Positions 17,490 to 25,510 are shown, counted from the first letter of the stretch. The stretch is DNA of 64,000 nucleotides from Boseongicola aestuarii (GCF_900184815.1 NZ_FXXQ01000002.1:248001-312000), one strand, 5' to 3'. A program made the numbers and translations. The notes: generated by a model not told the origin, from the sequence alone.

Positions 17490-17779
17490 CGATTTTGCCG
17501 TCTGATTGTCGTTCGTCTGTTACACGGGGCGGCAAAAGTAGGAGAGCGACATCCGAGCCCCTTCGGATTTCCTGCTGCAGGCCCGTGTTCTAATTGTCCC
17601 TCTCTTGCCCAGGGGTTTGCCGTACGGAAAGGTCGCCTCCATGGATCCAGACCCGATCTGTGTCAGCCCTCGGCCAAACCGCCGGGGGCTGTTCTTTTCT
17701 CACATATGAGGTGTTGAGATTTGCAGATTGGCTTTCGCTTTGTCGATCGCTTAGCATTATTTTTTTGAGGGGAAATCTC
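17490..17779 (+). other. 290-bp leader or small-RNA candidate between slyX and the VOC gene
   Basis: The gap holds a 6-bp hairpin ATCCGA/TCGGAT (about 17550-17568) and a full intrinsic terminator (17664-17700), followed by about 80 bp to the VOC gene start. No protein-coding frame with a plausible start was seen. A terminator in the middle of the gap suggests either an independent small RNA or an attenuated leader. Confidence 0.4.
17664..17700 (+). terminator. Intrinsic terminator upstream of VOC gene
   Basis: CAGCCCTCGG (17664-17673) and CCGGGGGCTG (17682-17691) form a GC-rich stem (one mismatch), followed by TTCTTTTCT. It cannot belong to the downstream gene, so it ends either slyX transcription or a short leader/small RNA. 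Confidence 0.6.
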
Positions 17780-18268
17780 ATGAGTTACAAAGCACCGGCC
17801 GAGACCCGTGTCGGCCATGTTCATCTGAAAGTCAGTGACCTTGAGCGTTCGATTGCGTTTTACCGGGATGTGCTCGGGTTTGACGTGAAGTTGCGGTATG
17901 GCGAAAGGGCCGCGTTCTTGGCGGCCGGTGCGTATCATCATCACATCGGGTTGAATACCTGGGACAGTCTTGGTGCTCCTAAAGTCGAGAAAAGGGCTGC
18001 GGGCATGTATCATGTGGCGTTTGTCTATCCAGATCATGCGTCTTTGGGGCGCGCGGTGGGTGAAGTACGCGCGGCGGGCGTGGATATTTACGGAGCGGCG
18101 GATCATGGGGTGTCGGAAGCCGTGTATTTCGATGATCCGGACGGAAACGGGATTGAGCTTTACTGGGATCGCGCGCCGGATTTGTGGGAGACGACCGACG
18201 AGGGTGCGCTCAGGATGATCAACGCGCCTTTGGATGTGGACGCTTTGATTGCCGATGGGCAGGCCTGA
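17780..18268 (+). CDS. VOC family protein (glyoxalase/extradiol dioxygenase-like)
   Basis: 162-residue vicinal-oxygen-chelate fold protein. It begins near TRVGHVHLKVSDLERSIAFYRDVLGFDV, the classic first beta-alpha-beta-beta-beta unit with a metal-ligand histidine (VGHVHLKV), and has AAGMYHVAFVYPD and the terminal YFDDPDGNGIELYWDR motif, where the Glu is the usual last metal ligand. The ATG at 17780 has GAGGGG upstream. Length and the AAGAYHHHIGLNTW segment fit the CatE-like subgroup, but substrate cannot be told. It may form a unit with the aminotransferase gene that follows at 18384, although a repeat-like GGATATTTTTGCC element lies between them. Confidence 0.82.
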   Translation: MSYKAPAETRVGHVHLKVSDLERSIAFYRDVLGFDVKLRYGERAAFLAAGAYHHHIGLNTWDSLGAPKVEKRAAGMYHVAFVYPDHASLGRAVGEVRAAGVDIYGAADHGVSEAVYFDDPDGNGIELYWDRAPDLWETTDEGALRMINAPLDVDALIADGQA

Positions 18269-18285
18269 CGGCACGGTTCGTTTTT

Positions 18286-18307
18286 GGATATTTTTGCCAA
18301 AAAGAAG
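18286..18307 (+). repeat. Dispersed element, partial (GGATATTT...CCAAAAAGAAG)
   Basis: The 22 bases from GGATATTTTTG to CCAAAAAGAAG match the second half of the element at 21474-21534 at all but two or three positions; the leading hairpin half is missing here. It stands between the VOC and aminotransferase genes. Confidence 0.6.
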
Positions 18308-18383
18308 GGGTCTGTCCGGGTTTGGGTTTCGCTGGACCTGAGGCATATCCCGGCCTAGGGTTTGCCGTTGAAGGGGGACCTTG

Positions 18384-19250
18384 ATGGCGATCAGCAGCAC
18401 TATTCGAACCTATGCGGAAGGCGTCTGGCATGACGGAGATGTGCCGGTCATGCGGGCGGCGGATCACGGGGCCTGGCTTGGATCGACGGTTTTTGACGGG
18501 GCACGTTTTTTCGACGGGGTTTGCCCGGATTTGGTGGCGCATTGCGAGCGGGTGAACCGCTCGGCGGAGGCGCTGATGCTGACTCCGACGGTGTCGACTG
18601 CCGACATGGTCGAGATTGTGCGCGAGGGTCTTGCGTCGTTTGGGCCGGGCAGCGCTGTTTATATCCGGCCGATGTATTGGGGTATTGACGGCGATCCGAC
18701 GGCGATTGTGCCAAGCGCGGAGGCGACCGGATTTGCGGTCTGTCTGGAAGAAGTCGGCATGGCGCCGCCTGAGAAATCGGCACGATTGACCCGCACTCGG
18801 TTTCGCCGACCGGTTTTGGAGGACGCCGTGGTGAATGCGAAGGCGGGATGTCTTTATCCGAACAATGCACGAATGCTGGTGGAGGCGCGGCAGCGCGGGT
18901 TCGACAATGCTTTGGTTGCTGATGCCATGGGCAATGTTGCCGAGACTGCGACGGCAAATATTTTCATGGTGAGGGACGGTGAGATTTTCACGCCTATTGC
19001 GAACGGGACTTTCTTGGCGGGGATCACACGCGCGCGGCATATGGTGAACCTTGCGGGCGATGGCAGCCCTGTGCGGGAAACCGTTTTGTCTTTTGCGGAT
19101 TTTGAAAGCGCGGATGAGGTCTTCATGACCGGAAATATGTCGAAGATCACGCCTGTGACCGAGTTTGACGGGACGCATTACCAGATTGGTCCCGTGACAC
19201 GGCGTGCGCGGGAAATGTATTGGGACTGGGCTTTGTCGGAGCGCGATTGA
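18384..19250 (+). CDS. Class IV PLP aminotransferase (branched-chain aminotransferase-like)
   Basis: 288-residue fold-type IV PLP enzyme. The PLP lysine is K153 in VVNAKAGCLYPN, and the phosphate-binding/cofactor blocks ALVADAMGNVAETATANIFMV and TFLAGITRARHM are those of the BCAT family. AAGGGGGA lies upstream of the ATG at 18384. It is about 20 residues shorter than IlvE and its substrate may not be a branched-chain amino acid; the stop codon overlaps the start of an ornithine-cyclodeaminase-like gene by one base, so the two proteins probably act in one pathway that moves or removes an amino group. Which substrate is used is unknown. Confidence 0.85.
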   Translation: MAISSTIRTYAEGVWHDGDVPVMRAADHGAWLGSTVFDGARFFDGVCPDLVAHCERVNRSAEALMLTPTVSTADMVEIVREGLASFGPGSAVYIRPMYWGIDGDPTAIVPSAEATGFAVCLEEVGMAPPEKSARLTRTRFRRPVLEDAVVNAKAGCLYPNNARMLVEARQRGFDNALVADAMGNVAETATANIFMVRDGEIFTPIANGTFLAGITRARHMVNLAGDGSPVRETVLSFADFESADEVFMTGNMSKITPVTEFDGTHYQIGPVTRRAREMYWDWALSERD

Positions 19251-20215
19251 TGCATTTGGGGCCTGAACATCTTTATCTGCCAGATAGCGCGCTGGAGGCT
19301 TTGCATATCTCTCCCGGAGATATTGCTGATGCGATTGTGGTTGCGTTGGTTGCCAAGGCCGAGGGGCGGCTTCAGACGACACCGAAGTCAGCAATCCTTC
19401 CGGGAGATGGGCGGTATATGATGTCGACGCTGGCTGTGGGCGGCGACGGATATACGGTCTTGAAGACGGTTGGGGTCTATCCGGACAATGCGGCGCGGGG
19501 GTTGCCTGCGACAACGGGAGCGATCCTGGTGCTGGATGCTGAAACCGGTGTCTTGCGTGCGCTTTTGGGTGCAGCCTGGGTGACAGCGGTGCGGACTGCG
19601 GCCTTGTCCGCTGTGGCTGCGCGCAAGATGGCGGACCCCGGCTCGGAGAGCATTGCCTTTATTGGCTGCGGAGTTCAGGCATCGAGCCATCTGGCGGCGT
19701 TTCGTGCGCTTTACCCGTTGAAAAAAGTGTTTGCCGTCGGACGCGGGCGCGCGAATGTGGATCGGTTCGTGGCCGAAGCGCGCGGGCTGGGCCTGGAGGC
19801 CGAAGCATGTGACGCCGAGGCGGCTGTTCGGGCAGCGGATATCGTGGTGAGCTCGATAACGCTGAACTATGAGGTCGCACCGTTTCTGGATGCCGCTTGG
19901 ATGCGCCCAGGGACGTTTGCCGCTATTACCGATTTGTTCATCCCGTGGAGAGACGAGACAGCGGGCGCATTTGGATCGATTTACGTCGATGATCTTGAGC
20001 AGGAACGAGCGAGCCCGAAGCCGATGGTTCCTGCTGGTCAGATTACCGGGGACCTGACAGAATTGGTGACCGGGCCTGAGTTCGCGCGGCCTACCGAAAG
20101 CCCTTGTGCGTTTGTGTTTCGCGGGTTGGCGCTTGGAGACTATGCGGCGGCGGTGCTTGCACTTCGGCGGGCCGAGGCGGCGGGCGTCGGTCAAGTGATT
20201 TCGCCGGACCCATAG
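19250..20215 (+). CDS. Ornithine cyclodeaminase / mu-crystallin family protein
   Basis: 321-residue NAD(P)-dependent family member (ornithine cyclodeaminase, alanine dehydrogenase, ketimine reductase and related). The start ATG overlaps the TGA of the aminotransferase gene (TGATG). Visible blocks: STLAVGGDGYTVLKTVG (substrate side), LLGAAWVTAVRTAALSAVAAR, and the Rossmann segment IAFIGCGVQASSHLAAF with GxGxQ. The later DIVVSSITLNYEVAPFLDAAWMRPGTFAAITD fits the family, but the residues deciding ornithine specificity cannot be confirmed by eye. Tight coupling to a class IV aminotransferase favours imine/ketimine chemistry (inference). Confidence 0.85.
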   Translation: MHLGPEHLYLPDSALEALHISPGDIADAIVVALVAKAEGRLQTTPKSAILPGDGRYMMSTLAVGGDGYTVLKTVGVYPDNAARGLPATTGAILVLDAETGVLRALLGAAWVTAVRTAALSAVAARKMADPGSESIAFIGCGVQASSHLAAFRALYPLKKVFAVGRGRANVDRFVAEARGLGLEAEACDAEAAVRAADIVVSSITLNYEVAPFLDAAWMRPGTFAAITDLFIPWRDETAGAFGSIYVDDLEQERASPKPMVPAGQITGDLTELVTGPEFARPTESPCAFVFRGLALGDYAAAVLALRRAEAAGVGQVISPDP

Positions 20216-20266
20216 ACAAAGAGCGCGCGATGCGATCAAGATCATCGCCAAAAGAGGGGACAAGCG

Positions 20267-20722
20267 ATGCGTAAGTTTCTGGTCGTACTGGATGACAGTC
20301 GGGAGTGTCTGAATGCGATGCGGTTTGCCGCGATGCGGGCGGCGCACACCGGTGGAGGCGTGCAGGTCTTGTCGGTCATTCCCCCGGATGAGTTCAATCA
20401 CTGGATCGGTGTCGGCAACATCATGCGGGAGGAAGCGCGCGAGCGTATCCATGCGCATTTCGAGGTTTTCGCCAAGTGGATGCGCGACAAGCAGAACGTC
20501 GATCCCGAGTTGGTGATCCGCGAGGGCGAGCCGGTGGCCGAGATCATGGCGCAGGTGGCCGAGGACAATGATGTGGGGGTTCTGGTGCTTGGGGCCTCGA
20601 GCGAGGGGCGCGGGCCGGGGCCGATCCTGTCGGAACTTGCGCGGAATTTCGGTGATTTGCCGATTCCGGTGACGATTGTGCCGGGGGAATTGTCGAAAGA
20701 GAAGCTGGAAGCGATCACCTGA
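20267..20722 (+). CDS. Universal stress protein (UspA family)
   Basis: 151-residue USP. It begins RKFLVVLDDSRECLNAMRFA (Rossmann-like beta1 and loop) and ends with VGVLVLGASSEGRGPGPILSELARNF...PVTIVPG. The ATP-binding USP motif G2xG9xG(S/T) is approximately kept (GASSEGRGPGPILS), so nucleotide binding is possible. Start: ATG with GAGGGG upstream at good spacing. It is followed by a hairpin with a T-run, so it is likely monocistronic. The role is general stress tolerance; no partner is evident. Confidence 0.88.
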   Translation: MRKFLVVLDDSRECLNAMRFAAMRAAHTGGGVQVLSVIPPDEFNHWIGVGNIMREEARERIHAHFEVFAKWMRDKQNVDPELVIREGEPVAEIMAQVAEDNDVGVLVLGASSEGRGPGPILSELARNFGDLPIPVTIVPGELSKEKLEAIT

Positions 20723-20738
20723 CGTCTTGAAAGGGCTG

Positions 20739-20773
20739 TGCGCTTCGCCTTTTGGGCCTGCGCAGGGTTTTTT
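20739..20773 (+). terminator. Terminator after the USP gene
   Basis: TGCGC (20739-20743) pairs with GCGCA (20760-20764), with an inner GCC/GGC pairing around TTTT, then GGG and six T (20768-20773). Modest stem but a clear T-run. Confidence 0.5.
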
Positions 20774-20801
20774 GAAAGGGTGACAGGGTGTTTCGCCATC
20801 G

Positions 20802-20818
20802 TTTAGAATGATTCCAAA
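20802..20818. promoter_or_regulatory. Irr (iron control element) box upstream of nfuA
   Basis: TTTAGAATGATTCCAAA matches the ICE-box consensus TTTAGAANNNTTCTAAA at all but one defined position. It lies just upstream of the nfuA -35 element. Irr is the heme/iron-responsive regulator of alphaproteobacteria; Fe-S assembly genes are known targets. Confidence 0.75.
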
Positions 20819-20850
20819 GTCTTGACACTTTGGGGTGCGGGACGCATATC
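20814..20850 (+). promoter_or_regulatory. nfuA promoter with an inverted repeat across the -35 box
   Basis: TTGACA (20822-20827), 17 bases, CATATC (20845-20850) make a good sigma-70 promoter 28 bp before the nfuA start. CCAAAGT (20814-20820) and ACTTTGG (20827-20833) are perfect inverted repeats flanking CTTGAC, so a second operator may overlap the -35 box. Confidence 0.6.
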
Positions 20851-20877
20851 TGAGGTTCAATCGAGAGGACGCATGAG

Positions 20878-21441
20878 ATGTTTATTCAAACGGAATCGAC
20901 GCCGAACCCAGCGACGTTGAAGTTTCTGCCGGGCCAGAGTGTTCTGGAGGTCGGAACGGCTGATTTTCCGAGCGCTGAGACGGCGGGAAGTTCGCCTTTG
21001 GCGACGCGCTTGTTCGGTATTTCCGGTGTGTCGGGTGTTTTCTTCGGTTTGGATTTCGTCACGGTCACGAAGACGGACGAGACCGATTGGGATCATGTGA
21101 AGCCTGCCATTCTGGGTGCGATCATGGAGCATTTCCAGTCGGGTCAGCCGGCGGTGTCAGATGGCAGCAGGCCGGTTTCGGGTCATGCCGAGCATAGCGG
21201 TGAGGATTCGGAGATCGTGGACCAGATCAAGGAGTTGCTGGACACGCGGGTACGCCCTGCCGTGGCTCAGGACGGGGGGGACATCGTGTTCCACGGATTT
21301 GATCGTGGTGTGGTGTATCTGCATATGCAGGGGGCTTGTGCCGGGTGTCCATCGTCGACTCTGACGTTGAAGATGGGCATCGAGAACCTGTTGCGGCATT
21401 ACATTCCGGAAGTGGTCGAGGTGCGGCCGGTTGCGGCCTGA
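20878..21441 (+). CDS. nfuA: NfuA-type Fe-S cluster carrier (NifU C-terminal domain)
   Basis: 187-residue protein with an N-terminal Nfu_N domain (MFIQTESTPNPATLKFLPG, residues 1-~87) and a C-terminal NifU-like domain from ~105 on. The Fe-S ligand motif CxxC is CAGC in HMQGACAGCPSSTLTLK. It carries 4Fe-4S clusters to target enzymes, such as aconitase or lipoyl synthase-type proteins. The ATG at 20878 follows a GAGAGG stretch. An Irr box and a strong promoter are directly upstream, so iron or heme control is expected. A dispersed hairpin element separates it from tsaB. Confidence 0.93.
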   Translation: MFIQTESTPNPATLKFLPGQSVLEVGTADFPSAETAGSSPLATRLFGISGVSGVFFGLDFVTVTKTDETDWDHVKPAILGAIMEHFQSGQPAVSDGSRPVSGHAEHSGEDSEIVDQIKELLDTRVRPAVAQDGGDIVFHGFDRGVVYLHMQGACAGCPSSTLTLKMGIENLLRHYIPEVVEVRPVAA

Positions 21442-21473
21442 TCCATTGCGGATGATTGACCTGCGCGATCGTA

Positions 21474-21534
21474 GGGGGCTCTGCCCCCCGCGCGCTTTGC
21501 TTGCTCTCCCCGGGATATTTGTTCCAAAAAGAAG
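21474..21534 (+). repeat. Dispersed hairpin/GGATATTT element, full forward copy
   Basis: GGGGGC-TCT-GCCCCC hairpin (21474-21488), a C-rich linker, then CCCCGGGATATTTGTTCC and AAAAAGAAG up to the base before the tsaB ATG. The final AAGAAG may serve as the tsaB ribosome-binding site. Other copies: 18286, 29398, 42931 (degenerate), 43125 and 63815 (both reversed). Confidence 0.75.
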
Positions 21535-22254
21535 ATGACGGCGCGTCCGAGGATATTGGCGTTTGATACGTCGGGGCCGCATTGTGCGGCCGCGTTGCTG
21601 ATTGACGACAAGATCGTGCAATCGCGGTTTGAAGAGATGAAGCGCGGTCAGGCTGAGCAGCTAATGCCGATGCTGGAGGAATTGCTTCAAGCTGAGGGGG
21701 CCGTTTGGGAAGAACTTGATGCAATTGCGGTTGGAGTGGGCCCCGGAAACTTTACCGGAATTCGTATCGGCGTGAGTGCAGCCCGCGGACTTGCATTGGC
21801 TTTGCAGGTGCCGGCGATTGGCGTGTCCGCGTTTGAGATTGCGCGGGGACCGGCGTCACGAGGGGGGCCTGAGCATCAAATCGTGACGCTGAACGGCGTG
21901 CGCGACACCGTGTTTTTGCAGCGATTTCGTTCGGGGCATCCGGTCGATGAGCCGTTCTTGCTCGGCTCGGGTCGAAACAGCTGGCTGGACACTGATCTTC
22001 CGGTCCTTCCTGTGGGGACGGAATTGATTGGGCCGTTTGCCGAAAATCTAATGCTGGCTCTTGGGATGGGGGCGCAAAAGCTTTATCCCTTTCGGTCGGC
22101 TGACATTGATTGGCCTCGTGCAAGCAGCGTTCTTGCGCGAATCGCGGCTGAAAAGCTGAGCGACGCTGCGAACATCGCGCCGCCTGCTCCGCTCTACGTG
22201 CGCGCGGCGGATGCGGCACCCGCTTCCGACGCTCCGCCTGTTATCCTGCCATGA
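21535..22254 (+). CDS. tsaB: tRNA threonylcarbamoyladenosine biosynthesis protein TsaB
   Basis: 239-residue ASKHA-fold protein, partner of TsaD and TsaE in making t6A37 in ANN-decoding tRNAs. N-terminal ILAFDTSGPHCAAALL and the VGVGPGNFTGIRIGVSAARGLALAL block are diagnostic. It starts directly after a dispersed repeat element whose AAAAAGAAG end abuts the ATG; no better ribosome-binding site is seen. It overlaps rimI by 4 bp. The C-terminal third is variable as in the family. Confidence 0.93.
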   Translation: MTARPRILAFDTSGPHCAAALLIDDKIVQSRFEEMKRGQAEQLMPMLEELLQAEGAVWEELDAIAVGVGPGNFTGIRIGVSAARGLALALQVPAIGVSAFEIARGPASRGGPEHQIVTLNGVRDTVFLQRFRSGHPVDEPFLLGSGRNSWLDTDLPVLPVGTELIGPFAENLMLALGMGAQKLYPFRSADIDWPRASSVLARIAAEKLSDAANIAPPAPLYVRAADAAPASDAPPVILP

Positions 22255-22670
22255 CGGCTGATGAGCTTGCCGCGATCCATGCCCGGGCGATGGTCGTGCC
22301 GCCGGCCTGGTCTGCGGTGACAATCGAGGGGTTTCTGGACGCTCCGGGCGCGATATTGGCCACAACAGAGGCGGGATTCGCGTTGGGCCGCGTGGCAGCG
22401 GATGAGGCCGAACTTCTGACGCTTGCGGTATCACCGGATGCGCGGCGGCAGGGGCAAGCGCGCAGGTGCCTGGAAGAACTTGAACGAATGGCGCGCGAAA
22501 AGGGCGCACTTCGGCTCTTTCTGGAGGTGGCGGCGACCAACGACCCGGCGCGCGCGCTTTATGTCGGGGCCGGGTTTGGCGAGGCCGGGGTGCGCAAGCG
22601 CTACTACCGGGGCACGGCAGGCGAAGCGATAGATGCAATCGTGATGAGCAAAACGCTTCTACCTGCATGA
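22251..22670 (+). CDS. rimI: Ribosomal-protein-alanine N-acetyltransferase RimI-like
   Basis: 139-residue GNAT protein. The acetyl-CoA motif A is LTLAVSPDARRQGQARRCLEELER (Q-x-x-G-x-A variant; shown as two overlapping motifs DARRQGQARR and CLEELER), followed by LFLEVAATNDPARALYVGAGFGEAGVRKRYY, the RimI-type end. It overlaps tsaB by 4 bp, the usual tsaB-rimI pairing in bacteria. Substrate is probably the N-terminus of ribosomal protein S18 or related proteins; the family is promiscuous. Confidence 0.88.
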   Translation: MTADELAAIHARAMVVPPAWSAVTIEGFLDAPGAILATTEAGFALGRVAADEAELLTLAVSPDARRQGQARRCLEELERMAREKGALRLFLEVAATNDPARALYVGAGFGEAGVRKRYYRGTAGEAIDAIVMSKTLLPA

Positions 22671-22847
22671 CTTTGCGTCATTTTAGGGCCTTCAGAACAT
22701 AAGATTCCCCAAGACTCCTATTGACCCTATCCGGCGTCTGCGGCCTTAATCGGAAATGATCTGACGATGATCAGACGAATTCGGACGCGGCGCGGGTCTC
22801 TGCCCGCTTTTGGCGTTCCTGAAAATGTGTAACCTGGGAGAAACCAC

Positions 22848-23843
22848 ATGACCCTCATGCAGAAACTACTTGGCGCAAGCGCCGTGCTGGCCCTGTCGGC
22901 CGGAACAGCGACAGCCGAGCCTGCTCTGATTTTCGATCTTGGCGGCAAGTTCGACAAATCCTTCAACGAAGCTGCCTTTAATGGTGCGCAGCGTTGGGCC
23001 GAAGAAACCGGCGGCACGTTCCGCGAGATTGAGCTGACATCGGAAGCTCAGCGCGAGCAGGCGCTGCGTCGCTTTGCCGAAGCTGGCGCGAACCCGGTTG
23101 TCATGACCGGCTTTGCCTTCGGTTCGGTTCTGGACGAAGTCGCACCTGATTATCCGGACACGAAGTTCGCGATCATTGACATGGTCGTCGACCAGCCAAA
23201 CGTCCGCTCGGTTGTCTTCAATGAGCACGAAGGCTCGTTCCTGGTTGGCATGATGGCCGGTCTGAAGACCGAGTCGGGCACTGTCGGCTTTATCGGCGGC
23301 ATGGACATTCCGCTGATCCGCAAGTTTGCTTGTGGTTACGCACAGGGCGTTGTTGCGGCGAACCCAGATGCGACTGTGATTGCCAACATGACGGGCACGA
23401 CGCCTGCGGCATGGAACGACCCGGTTAAAGGCGGCGAGTTGACGAAGGCGCAGATCAGCCAGGGTGCTGATATCGTCTATGCGGCTGCTGGCGGCACGGG
23501 TGTTGGTGTTCTTCAGGCGGCTGCCGATGAGGGCATCTTCTCGATCGGCGTGGACAGCAACCAGAACTATCTGCACCCCGGATCGGTTCTGACGTCGATG
23601 CTGAAGCGTGTGGACGTGGCCGTTTATGAGGCGATGTCGCAAGGCACAGACCTTGAGACCGGCTTCAACGTGATGGGTCTGGCGAACTATGGTGTCGGCG
23701 TTGCTTTGGACGAAAACAACGAGGCAATCGTGTCTTACGACATGCTGGCGCAGGTTTATGCGGCGGCGGACAAGATCGTTTCGGGTGAGATGATGGTTCA
23801 CGACTATATGTCGGACGACAGCTGCCCGGCGCTTGAATTCTAA
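22848..23843 (+). CDS. BMP-family ABC transporter substrate-binding protein
   Basis: 331-residue periplasmic binding protein of the BMP/PnrA family, which binds purine or other nucleosides. A signal peptide (MTLMQKLLGASAVLALSAGTATA) precedes EPALIFDLGGKFDKSFNEAAFNGAQRW, the family ligand-binding start; there is no lipobox cysteine. GSFLVGMMAGLKTESGTVGFIGGMDIPLIRKF and GADIVYAAAGGTGVGVLQAA are family signatures (motifs FIGGMDIP, AAAGGTG). GGGAG lies upstream of the ATG. It heads a four-gene operon with an ATPase and two permeases; a stable hairpin after it may raise its level over the other subunits. Confidence 0.92.
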   Translation: MTLMQKLLGASAVLALSAGTATAEPALIFDLGGKFDKSFNEAAFNGAQRWAEETGGTFREIELTSEAQREQALRRFAEAGANPVVMTGFAFGSVLDEVAPDYPDTKFAIIDMVVDQPNVRSVVFNEHEGSFLVGMMAGLKTESGTVGFIGGMDIPLIRKFACGYAQGVVAANPDATVIANMTGTTPAAWNDPVKGGELTKAQISQGADIVYAAAGGTGVGVLQAAADEGIFSIGVDSNQNYLHPGSVLTSMLKRVDVAVYEAMSQGTDLETGFNVMGLANYGVGVALDENNEAIVSYDMLAQVYAAADKIVSGEMMVHDYMSDDSCPALEF

Positions 23844-23861
23844 GACGCGCGACTTTGAAAA

Positions 23862-23889
23862 GGGGTGCGGCGCTGCGGCGGCGCACCCC
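23862..23889 (+). repeat. Intercistronic hairpin between binding protein and ATPase genes
   Basis: GGGGTGCG (23862-23869) and CGCACCCC (23882-23889), 12-nt loop, with no T-run after it. It is probably an mRNA-stabilising or partial read-through hairpin giving more binding protein than ATPase. Confidence 0.6.
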
Positions 23890-23914
23890 AAAAATAACCG
23901 AGGGGGATAGCGGC

Positions 23915-25510
23915 GTGAGCGACGCACCGGCGATTGAACTCAAAGGCATTTCAAAGGCTTTTGGGCCTGTTCAGGCCAACAAGGACATTTCCATCCGCGT
24001 GATGCCCGGCACGATCCACGGGATCATTGGCGAGAACGGCGCGGGCAAATCCACTTTGATGTCGATCCTGTATGGATTTTACAAAGCAGACTCGGGTCAG
24101 GTTTTCATCAACGGCAAAGAGACGACGATCCCTGACAGTCAGGCGGCGATTGCTGCTGGAATCGGGATGGTTTTCCAGCATTTCAAACTGGTTGAGAACT
24201 TCACTGTGCTTGAGAACGTAGTTCTTGGGGCGGAAGAAGGCGGGCGGTTGATGCCGTCGTTGTCAAAGGCGCGGAAGCTTTTGACGGAACTGGCGGATGA
24301 GTATGAGCTGAACGTCGATCCCGACAAGAAGATTGAGGATATCGGCGTCGGCATGCAGCAGCGTGTCGAGATTTTGAAGGCGCTGTATCGCAAGGCCGAG
24401 ATCTTGATTCTGGACGAGCCAACGGGTGTTCTGACGCCATCGGAGGCGGATCACCTTTTCCGGATCCTGAAGGGTCTGAAAGACGAGGGCAAGACGATCA
24501 TTCTGATCACGCACAAGCTGCGCGAGATCATGGATGTAACGGACACGGTGAGTGTGATGCGGCGCGGGGAAATGACCGCGACGGTGAAAACCAAAGAGAC
24601 CTCGCCCGAGCATCTGGCCGAGCTGATGGTTGGCCGTAAGGTGTTGTTACGCGTCGATAAAAAACCTGCGACGCCGTATGCCAAGGTGCTTGAGGTCAAG
24701 AACTTGCGGGTGAAGGACGATGCCGGGGTCGAGCGCCTTAAGGGCGTTTCTCTGGACGTTCATGGCGGTGAGATCGTCGGGATCGCGGGCGTAGCCGGGA
24801 ATGGGCAGTCCGAGCTTTTGGAGGTTCTCGGTGGCTATCGGAAGGCCAAGGGCAATGTGATGATCAATGGCGAGCCGATTGATCTGACGGGGCGCAAGTC
24901 GGACGGTCAGTCGCGGCGCGCCAAAGGGATTGCGCATGTGCCGGAAGATCGGCATCGCGAAGGGCTGATCCTTGATTTTCAAGCCTGGGAAAACATCGCT
25001 TTCGGGTATCACAATGACCCGGCTTACCAGAAAAACCGCTGGCTGATGGACAACCGCGCGATCCGGCAGGACACGGCCGACAAAATGAAGCGCTTTGACG
25101 TGCGCCCGCCGAATCCACATTTAACGGCGAAGAATTTCTCGGGCGGGAACCAGCAGAAGATCGTCTTGGCGCGCGAGATCGAACGGAACCCGGAGTTGCT
25201 GCTTGTCGGGCAACCGACGCGGGGAGTGGATATCGGAGCGATCGAGTTCATTCACCAGCAGTTGGTGGCTTTGCGGGACCGGGGGAAGGCGATTTTGCTG
25301 GTCTCGGTCGAGCTGGACGAGATCATGTCACTGGCGGATAGGATTATCGTGATGTTCGACGGTCAGATCATGGGCGAGCGTATCGCCGGGCAAACCGATG
25401 AGCGCGAGTTGGGGCTTTTGATGGCCGGTGTGACGGACACAGGGCGGTCGCCGTTGGCGCAAGGCTCAACGGGTGCGATGCGGGTCGGAAATCCGGGACG
25501 GGGGGCTTAA
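23915..25510 (+). CDS. ABC transporter ATP-binding protein, nucleoside-type (two ATPase domains)
   Basis: 531-residue protein with two tandem ATPase domains, as in sugar/nucleoside importers. The GTG at 23915 is chosen because GAGGGGG lies 8-13 bases upstream and the following SDAPAIELKGISKAFG is the normal N-terminus. The first Walker A is GENGAGKST (residues 39-47); Walker B ILILDEPTGVLTPSEAD. The second domain has a degenerate Walker A (GVAGNGQSELLEVL) but a good signature FSGGNQQKIVLARE and PTRGVDIGA. Operon partners are the BMP binding protein upstream and two permeases downstream. Confidence 0.93.
   Translation: MSDAPAIELKGISKAFGPVQANKDISIRVMPGTIHGIIGENGAGKSTLMSILYGFYKADSGQVFINGKETTIPDSQAAIAAGIGMVFQHFKLVENFTVLENVVLGAEEGGRLMPSLSKARKLLTELADEYELNVDPDKKIEDIGVGMQQRVEILKALYRKAEILILDEPTGVLTPSEADHLFRILKGLKDEGKTIILITHKLREIMDVTDTVSVMRRGEMTATVKTKETSPEHLAELMVGRKVLLRVDKKPATPYAKVLEVKNLRVKDDAGVERLKGVSLDVHGGEIVGIAGVAGNGQSELLEVLGGYRKAKGNVMINGEPIDLTGRKSDGQSRRAKGIAHVPEDRHREGLILDFQAWENIAFGYHNDPAYQKNRWLMDNRAIRQDTADKMKRFDVRPPNPHLTAKNFSGGNQQKIVLAREIERNPELLLVGQPTRGVDIGAIEFIHQQLVALRDRGKAILLVSVELDEIMSLADRIIVMFDGQIMGERIAGQTDERELGLLMAGVTDTGRSPLAQGSTGAMRVGNPGRGA

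Noticed and set aside
19388-20860. 490-codon minus-strand frame across the cyclodeaminase and USP genes
   Set aside because: Shadow of two well-supported plus-strand genes; sequence has no protein-like pattern.
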